This document shows positions 56,526-64,000 of a stretch of 64,000 bases of DNA, one piece after another. How positions within the stretch are numbered: position 1 is the first letter of the stretch; the number at the start of each line of letters is the position of its first letter. The translations under genes and the position numbers were made by a program. This stretch comes from Lindgomyces ingoldianus. Lineage: Eukaryota; Ascomycota; Dothideomycetes; Pleosporales; Lindgomycetaceae. The notes under the pieces were generated by a model. The model saw only the letters and a program-made list of their open reading frames with translations. It did not search any database and was not told the DNA's origin. The stretch covers positions 755,785 to 819,784 of the forward strand of contig NW_022985182.1 in NCBI RefSeq assembly GCF_010093535.1. Reading direction: 5' to 3'.

Positions 56526-59500
56526 GCGATCCAGGTGTGGAACAGGGAGGATGATGAGTTTCAGATGAGTTTCAATGGATACCCGCAAGAAAGATTGTGC
56601 ATACTTGGAGCTTGGAAATCGCTTTGGTTGGCCCTTTATTCGTCCTTTGGCGCTGGCGTTCGGCTTTCGGGGCTGGTAATAGCGACGGGATGAATTGATG
56701 GCTGAGGTTGCACATATCTGTACAGTGAATGGATTGGACCTGGACAAGAATAGCTTCGGGATCGAATTGGAATGAGGGATGAGGTGTGGATGGATCATGA
56801 CTTTGTATGTAGTATATCAAACAATCAATGAATAACGCGATTGCAACTAAGCGAGGCCCTACCCTTTATCCTGTGGAGACGGGAGGTGTTGTGTGAACGA
56901 AAGGGTTTAGTAACGGGGGAGTATTGATTTTTCAAAGACTGTTAGAGAAACCAGCTCATGACTTAGATGCACAAGTTGTGTGTATCAGGAATGGCTGTAG
57001 TAAGATGGAGATGAGAAGCTAGGGAAATATTGTAAGGTTGGGTGGGATTCAGAACTGAAGAGATGTTGAAGAAATAAAGTAATGTAGAACGCTACTCATA
57101 GTTTCCGCCATTATCAGAATGCGTTCTGATATTTTCGTGTCGTATGATGGTGGATAGGGCTGGGCTGGACTGGACTGGCTTTCCAGCGCCAGGGAGAGCG
57201 AAGCGCGATGGCGGTAAAAGCCTCCATACTATAGATCGGGACTGTGTGTAACGTGGTCGAAGTTTTGTGGTTCGGATTTGAGTCAGGATTGAATTAGGTC
57301 ACATCGCAAAACGAAAAAAGAGCATCATTGCTTTGTCCAAGGCTGTAGGCCCGGTGAAGAATCTCGTGGGGACGAAAGAACCACGGTTGGCGACAGTTGG
57401 GGTATGGGGAAGTGATTTCCCTACCACCCCTGGGTACGATATACTTATCAGACCTACATGTGAGCGGTACACAGCACCGTCTGCTTGTCGGACGGAAACG
57501 AAGCCAGGCATATATGATATGCAGTACTTCGTTTTCCAAGAATGCATGTGATTGCTACATTGAGATAGCAAGGAGTTATGTAAATGTCGACCTTGCCTCA
57601 GGTCAAGTGGAAGCTAAGGGAATCGGGGGATTGACTGACGCCAGATATGTATGGGGTATGAGGACCGAGATATATCCGATGTGGGTGAAAGGACCATTAA
57701 CCGGGACGAGCGGCAGAGACTGGGATGCACGGATTCCTAGTCTTTTAACCTCAGCGATATGAGAATGATTAGCCATTCTCCTCAGCTTGAAGGGAATGAG
57801 TTGGACTGAGCAACGCAGCGCACATATTGCAAGACCGAAATCCGCCCGAAACGAACAGCAAGAGGTGATCGAGTCGGTGAAAACCTTCGTCACTTTTTGG
57901 GGGGGTTGGTGACTTTGCACGGCAATGTCGGGGAAGTGACGTCTTACATGAAGTAGTCATGGTGTGGAGGATTAGACGTTACGAATGGGGTGTGTGGCGG
58001 TGAAGCCTCGTGGCTCGAAGAAACCGATTGAACGGGGCATTTCGAAGCCGACATGTTCTCGGCCAAAATCGGACGTTGGGTGTTGCGACAGCGATCCAGG
58101 TGATGGGTTGACGAAGCAGACGAGTCCAGATGACCGTAGAAGACAAACCTTAAGAAATAAATCAACAATGTTTACAATTTTTTCAGGTCTCTTCGTTCCC
58201 CGTAAAGATTGCCCAAAAGCTCATCACAAATGAATTTCCGAAACTGAACGGTGTGAAAGCCCCTCATATTTTAGTGAGAGAACCCCTTGCAGCCCTACCG
58301 CCTTATGCCTGGGCTCCAGCATCAGAAGGCAACCTTTGTGCTACGGTTCTGGAAAGAGATAAGGATCTTGCTCTGACAAGCTGATGCTCTAACCCCGTCT
58401 GACGGCAAAATCTATCCTGATTGCGAACATCGCCAATTCCGGGTGGAAACAGGTATTCTGATATTAAACGCAGTCGATGATGAGCTGAACGTCTTCCGAC
58501 GACATGATTGCTTTTTGGCTGGCCATTGATTCTCAGCATATGCCTTCCTCATTGGGGTCGGCCAGGTGAGGCCTTTCCAAGCCATAAGCGCAGTGTGATG
58601 GCTTCCCCGCAAAGAGTTCGCGGCGTCCAGCTGCAAGAAACGGGCGATGGCGTGCATGTGAGACTCTGGAAGCTCATTACAATTCTTCATCCTGCTTTTT
58701 AAAGACACATTAGAATGATGGCGGATATCTCTCAATCCGCGCCATCGGAGCAGGCCGAGAGTGGATGAGGCTGGGGGCCTGGAAAGTGACACCGTAATAG
58801 AGTTCTTACTCAGAAACAGTAAATCCGGATCTCTAGAGCGCTGTAGATGACAGAAAAGGATCTCCACGTGGAAAATAACACGGAGGACAAGGGTCGGACG
58901 TCGTAAGCAGGACTTGCGTGAACTGGAGGGTAGTGTCAGCCTCACCAGTGATGGATGCTGAACGGTGAGTTGTGCGATAGGCTTCGCACTTGCAGCACGC
59001 CCAACAAGCCAAGCGGCACATTCTGGTGATGGTGGTAAGGAAGTATCGATCCGATGGCATCGGTGGTCAGAGAAAGTATTCGCTATCGATATCTTTAGAG
59101 ACTTTGGCTAAGCTGAGCTAGTTTGGGCTAGCTGAAGATTAGCGAAGGTTTCTTGCAAGATGATATGGTGAATGCGCGTCTTGTGGCATTTCCGATGAGC
59201 ATGCGGCCATCCCGGAGTGCGGTTCATGTCTCCTGTTTGGCACGACATAAATTGGCGGGTGTATTGGAAGGCTGCGGCAACTGAAACTGGCCCGGAACTT
59301 CAAACAAAGTTGATGAAGCCTTGCGGACGAGTGACTTCGACAAGAGAGGAAACTATTGGCTGTAAGGGTGTGCAAAGAACAAATGTTCACGCAATTAGCA
59401 TCGTAACCACCAAGGAACGAGTAGGACGCAGAGACCGGAAGGGCTTGTGGTCACCATCAGTCAGCCTAAAATGGCTTGAGAGGCGAGGTGTGGGTGAAAG

Positions 59501-60587
59501 TATTGGGATGCCTTGACTAAACACAGCCAAAGTAGGCGAAGTGTGAGGCTTGCGGTGAATGTCGCGGTGATGGAGGTTGGTGGTGCCTTCCTCCCCGCAA
59601 AAAGACCGCGCTCCGCGCCCTGATTCGCCTGGGATTTGGGCGCGCCAGGCGACTCCAACTCTCCCAGCTGTCCTCCTCGCCCACATCTAGTCTACCTCTC
59701 TTCCGCTACTCACCTGAACGCTTGCCCTGGCGTTGTTTCGACCGAAGTGATCGCCGCGTCGAGCGGTATTACGCCGCTGCAACGTCGAGTGGCCAATTTG
59801 CACCATGCGACAGGCCGGCATGTCAGGGACTGACTGCAGAATCGATCATCTGCCCTTTGTGGCCGGCCCACCACACCATCACGAAGCTCTCAGCCATCAT
59901 CCCGCGCCCACAAAGGTGTCATCCTTTCCTTTGCGCCTTGGAATTCCTTCTCTTTTCGTCAATGCTCAACTAAGCTTTCCGCCTGCATCCGCTAGAGATG
60001 CAGCTGCCCTGTATATGCAGCACACTGCATCGCAAGGGATTTGCGTCTATCACTGACCGGAGCTCTATATAACTCCGCAAAGAATCCTCCTAAGTGCCAC
60101 CTCCAAAGTCTGGTTCCTTAAGGTGGAATGAGGGAGACAAGTCTGCTTTTCCTCTTTCTATTCAATTCCATTTTGTTTGTCCTTTGCCTCCAGGCAAACG
60201 TCTCTCAAGGCACCCTCTTGTCTCAGTCCTCTATGATTCACACGCCCTGCGTGAATCTCCCTTCCACTGCGCCTCGGTGATTAATCCACGCGGCTCTTCG
60301 AGAGGCCGTATGCAGAAGTCACGTATATAACTCCCGCGTGTGTCCCCTTCCTTACCTTTTTCATCCTGCTTGGACATATATATAACCCGCCCGTCGTTAC
60401 TGCGTTCTTGTTCACCCAGGCTTTTTCGCCCGATCTGTCGCGTCTACCATCGACCGGCCACGGGCCGGATAGAAAAATAAGACCTCAAGGCAGCATTACT
60501 GTCGTTAAGGTCGAATCCAGTGCCAAGCCATCCCGTCCTATACGCCACTCCTCTCGACTGCGTGCAGTAAAAGACACGATATCCACC
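56526..60587. other. Long gene-poor interval
   Basis: About 4 kb without a convincing gene. Frames such as 58412-58945 (minus) lack recognisable motifs and have antisense counterparts. The last several hundred bases, CT-rich with TATATATAA near 60378, are the promoter and leader of the gene at 60588. Confidence 0.4.
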
Positions 60588-61247
60588 ATGCCCTCCTTGC
60601 TCAGGCACTCGAGGTCCTACTCGTATCCTCCATGCATCGACACTGTCGAGCTTGCTTCTCCAATGGTGGAGGATCTCTCGAACATTGATGAAAATCCTTT
60701 CGAACACTTTCTATCCCCTCTTCTTGAAGAGGATGACCCATACGACGGCTTGTCCATGAGCGCAGGCATCATCGTCCCGGACGGACCCCGCACCTCCAAG
60801 TCGTCAAAGTTCAAGTCCACTGTCGCCGATAAATGGGCTCAATATGTCAAGCAGAACCATCTCGAGATCCATGGTCGCTACCACGATGCTGCGCTTGACG
60901 ATGATGAATCCTTCATGCAGCTTGATGATGAGCGGTTGATGGACACCCCCCACATGGTATCTCAACTCAGTTCACCTACTACGCCAAAGATCATCATCAC
61001 CGCACCCACCCGGGGTCGCGCTCAAGAGCATGTCGTTCGCAAGGGCCGCAGCCGCCACCGGACGTCACGGACCCTGTCGGGACATCGCCATTCATGGAGA
61101 GAGCCTAGTCCAGAGCTCTTCACCGTCGACGAGAGTCAAGAAGAAGCTGAAAGCCCAACGCTCAAACGCACTAAGACGCGGAAGACCAAGGATGGCGCCG
61201 AGCGCCGGAGGTCGAAGACGGAGGTGGTGGAGAAGTCTAGACTGTAA
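60588..61247 (+). CDS. Hypothetical protein, probable conserved fungal family
   Basis: The first true ATG of the frame is at 60588 (MPSLLRHSRSYSYPP); upstream codons are open but lack ATG. The product has 219 residues. An N-terminal half rich in acidic and hydrophobic residues (VEDLSNIDENPFEHFLSPLL, MSAGIIVPDGPRTSKSS, WAQYVKQNHLEIHG) looks conserved. The C-terminal third is basic and disordered (KRTKTRKTKDGAERRRSK), resembling a nuclear localisation tail. No domain is recognised. A long leader precedes it. Confidence 0.75.
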   Translation: MPSLLRHSRSYSYPPCIDTVELASPMVEDLSNIDENPFEHFLSPLLEEDDPYDGLSMSAGIIVPDGPRTSKSSKFKSTVADKWAQYVKQNHLEIHGRYHDAALDDDESFMQLDDERLMDTPHMVSQLSSPTTPKIIITAPTRGRAQEHVVRKGRSRHRTSRTLSGHRHSWREPSPELFTVDESQEEAESPTLKRTKTRKTKDGAERRRSKTEVVEKSRL

Positions 61248-63071
61248 ATAGGAGGTATACATGAAGGACTTGGAAGCATACTCAAATTGAACATTTGGGA
61301 ATCGGATACAAGAAATCAGGCTTCGCACACGCAAGGAAAACCTATCCGCATCTGCATTGGGAGGTGTTGGGGAGTTGATTGCTCCTTGTTCATGGCATTT
61401 CTAGGCGTTGGTATTGCTACATTTTTATACCAGCATATAATGGCGTTGTGGGCTTGCCTTGTTCCCTTTCCCTTTCTTGTTTAACCTCCCTCGTTCCTCT
61501 CATCTTGATGTAAGGCTACACTAGGTCAATGCATTGGGCGGCGCTCTGGTGTGAGCATTTACATTGATACATTTCTCCTTCTTCAGTTAGCATACCGATC
61601 GAACGTTCAATCGTTGGAGGATATAATGCCGGATCCGGATTCACATAGTATATCATCGCATCATATAATAGAAGTCAGGGAAATTTTGTACCAACATCTT
61701 TACTACCCCCTCTATTCATCTTCAGCCGTGACTCAACCCCCCCTTCCCCTCCCCCTTCCCCTTCCCTTGGAACAAAGTTCATAACCAAAAGTTCATAACC
61801 AACACCCACCCCCACACTTATGTAACCCTTGAAAGTATCTGCATACCAATGCACACCATTGCGTGGCACCTTGCATCGCTGTGTCGTGAGGTCACCCCGC
61901 ATCCTCCCCTCCAAGCCTCAGCGGGACCAACCAGTACGCGGAGACCGACTTTTGTCTTACGAGCCGAAGCGCGTCTGCCGACACCATCTTAGATGAAAAA
62001 CGTTATGAACAGTGCGGGCGAGATAGCCGCTGGGCATGGCTTTTCACGCCTTGGCCGAACAAACTCGCCGACGGACCACCTACGAAGGATGTTGAAGGTG
62101 CATTTCCGCGGAGAATAGCGCTAGTGCCTGAGGATATGACCTTCAACCTTTTGAACCAATTTCCTTCGTATTGTAGCACTCCACGACGAAGTCCACATTG
62201 CGGACGAGTCAGCTGTATTCTATGTAGCACGATGCAAATAACGGGTATGAACATTGCCTCTCGAGAAGGAAGGAGGGGATCGCCCCGCTTGCCGAATACA
62301 GGTGTGTAGATACTTTAGCCCTGGTGTTGATGTTGATCTTGGTAGGCTGGTGGGGTAGGTATTTGCTTGGGAGTGGGGTGCTTTGGGCTAGGCCCGGGGT
62401 GAGGTCACGAGTGGAATCTAGATTTGGAGATATGCGAACAAGGATTGAGATTGAGGTACAGAAAACAAGAATTGGTTACTGGAAAGTGAAGGCGGCGTGG
62501 GGGTATTGAGAACTGGGGATGTTGAGGTAGGGGTGGAGGGGTTACTAGGAGATCTGCAGCAATGGAAAGGGCTGGAAGAGTGAGCTCCACGGTTGTTTAG
62601 GAAAGCTACGTCTTGCCTCGGTGGGAGAGAACCCAAGGGTCTAGGAATGCACGAATATGTCATGGACATGCGGATGACAGTTGATGTATGCTGCTCGTCG
62701 GAATAGATTCTAGGAAAAGGGAAATCCAAGTGTGTCCAAAGAAGAGGGCCTCCAACAATATGAAAACCGGCAGACGGATATACGTGTTTGTGACTTACCT
62801 AGATTTTCTAAGATAGAGCTAGCTCGCAGCTTTAAAAGGCATGCACTAAAAGGCTCTGACTCCACTGTCCGAGATCACATACTTTCTATTGTCCCTCTTA
62901 TACTCGAATAGACTAACTGCTAATATGGCTTCTGTTCCGCCAGGCCCTGATTTAGGGCCGAAATCTTCACCCTCAGGACCCTCTCCCTATTTCTAGCAAT
63001 AGTTGGAACGGAGTGTACCCATACACTGTGATTGCTCGTAGTAAGCACCCATATACAGTATCGATCACACC
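61248..63071. other. Intergenic, no gene recognised
   Basis: Contains 3' flanks of the two adjacent convergent genes. Small frames on both strands carry no motif. C-rich tract CCCCCCTTCCCCTCCCCC near 61738. Confidence 0.4.
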
Positions 63072-63688
63072 TTATAGTTGACCCTGCTCTTCTCGCCCAT
63101 CCTGCCAGCTGGTGCAGTTGACACATCGTTTTGCCTTTTCACTAATATACTTCCTGCAATACTTGCACCTGACCTGCTTCTTAACAATATTATCATCCGT
63201 CATCTTAGAGTATATGCTTGCAATCGCCCAAAGCGCGACGGCAATGAGCAGGAACCTCATGGCCTTGTCCAAGAAACTTCCATACGCAAATACCACGGCG
63301 CCATCAGCTAGTGCTTGATCTTTCGTATTATATCCAGTCGAAATAGTGCCATTGTAGTTTGGGCCATGCTTCAGTACCGCGAACTTCTCGTCGAGGCTGC
63401 GGGCAAGGAATGGGAGGAGGGATATTATCGGGAGGATGATATCTGTTACGAGCGAGTTTGCGCAGGCTGTGAAAGATACCGCAAGGCTACAAGCATGATG
63501 AGGGTTCAGTGGCTCAGGGAAATGGGTGAAGAGGAAGTGAGGCTGTACATTAAGCCGACAGCGACTTCGAGGACATTGTCCCGCAGCGCAAAGTTGGTGA
63601 AGCTGTCCCACGCGCGGAGAGTGTGGTGACGAGCTCCTTGCTCTGCGACTCGTAGGTATTGCTGCGTATTTTCATCGAGGCGAGGCAT
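63072..63688 (-). CDS. mscL: Large-conductance mechanosensitive channel (MscL) with zinc-ribbon tail
   Basis: Two exons, 63688-63549 and 63486-63072, 184 residues; the 62-nt GT-AG intron falls inside TM1. The bacterial MscL core is clear: FTNFALRDNVLEVAVGLI, then ACANSLVTDIILPIISLL, a periplasm-like loop, and TM2 FVYG-type YGSFLDKAMRFLLIAVALWA. After TM2 comes a tail with two CxxC pairs (CKYC and CVNC, 13 residues between), a likely zinc ribbon absent from most bacterial MscL. The channel opens under membrane tension and relieves hypo-osmotic stress. Which fungal membrane it sits in cannot be told from sequence. Confidence 0.93.
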
Positions 63689-64000
63689 GCTGGCATTTGG
63701 TCGGGCAGAGATTAGGAAACTCGATGGTTAATTGAGGTTCGAGCTTCCAAGATTGCTGCAAGAGAAGGGTGCTCTCTTGTGTGCCATTGGCTGTTCTATC
63801 ATGCTGACTCAGCACAGCCATTAGTCAACTAGTTGGCTATCCTGGAGCTTTCCACGGTTCTGCATCTCAAGCATCCTCATGTCATCGTCAACTATCTAGA
63901 ATGCATTAGATATAGTATGGCTCTGGCTTTCCTTCTAGCTTAAGGTTTTTGGATATCGATATCAACATGTAATAAACAGGGACGGAAGCTCTGTAACACT

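Noticed and set aside
57294..58945. Several 80-180 codon frames on both strands
   Set aside because: No motif, no codon pattern and mutual antisense overlap; treated as intergenic.
1..64000. CRISPR arrays, rRNA genes, complete tRNA genes, bacterial operons
   Set aside because: None seen; intron structure and gene families are fungal. A small tRNA could escape reading by eye.

Overview
The window looks like part of a nuclear genome of a filamentous ascomycete (Pezizomycotina). Genes have short introns of about 45-110 nt, with fungal CTAAC/CTGAC-type branch sites. Several families recognised here are typical of this group: DUF8035, an RfeG-like factor, a UstYa-like (DUF3328) oxidase, an NmrA-like reductase, and a MscL channel with a zinc-ribbon tail. 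I cannot fix the class or genus. Gene calls rest on hand-joined exons whose frames and family motifs agree. No similarity search was run.

Layout. 1-8.6 kb is accessory DNA with no convincing gene. It holds tandem repeats, hairpin-forming repeats and an inverted pair of related 180-bp fragments. 8.6-11.4 kb carries a long Arg/Asp-rich DUF8035 protein with a run of 38 G upstream. 12.7-20 kb is a compact metabolic block: a sugar-type MFS permease, a D-2-hydroxyacid dehydrogenase, a short-chain dehydrogenase (all minus strand) and a divergent NmrA-like reductase. 20.5-27 kb has an unrecognised C-terminal exon, a four-exon eIF2-beta-like gene, an MFS gene whose middle 591 bp is inverted, and a phytanoyl-CoA-dioxygenase-like gene with a premature stop followed by a hAT-type MITE. 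27.6-37.9 kb has two small coiled-coil genes, a frame-broken membrane-protein gene and a long AT-rich tract with LTR-like and tandem repeats. 37.9-40.1 kb is DNA polymerase eta. 41.1-42.1 kb is a second, longer copy of the MITE. 43.6-48.5 kb holds a decayed hypothetical gene, an RfeG-like gene and a GST-domain pseudogene. 49.8-56.5 kb has a tail-anchored coiled-coil protein, a UstYa-like oxidase and a fungal single-pass membrane protein. 60.6-61.2 kb is a conserved-looking hypothetical and 63.1-63.7 kb the MscL channel.

How genes may work together. The 12.7-20 kb block could be a small catabolic cluster for a sugar acid: uptake, ketoacid reduction and SDR oxidoreduction. This is inference from family membership and adjacency. 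The rest reads as independent housekeeping or accessory genes in a region where transposon insertion, inversion and gene decay are active. Three genes need GC-AG introns to keep frame, and a fourth is a candidate.
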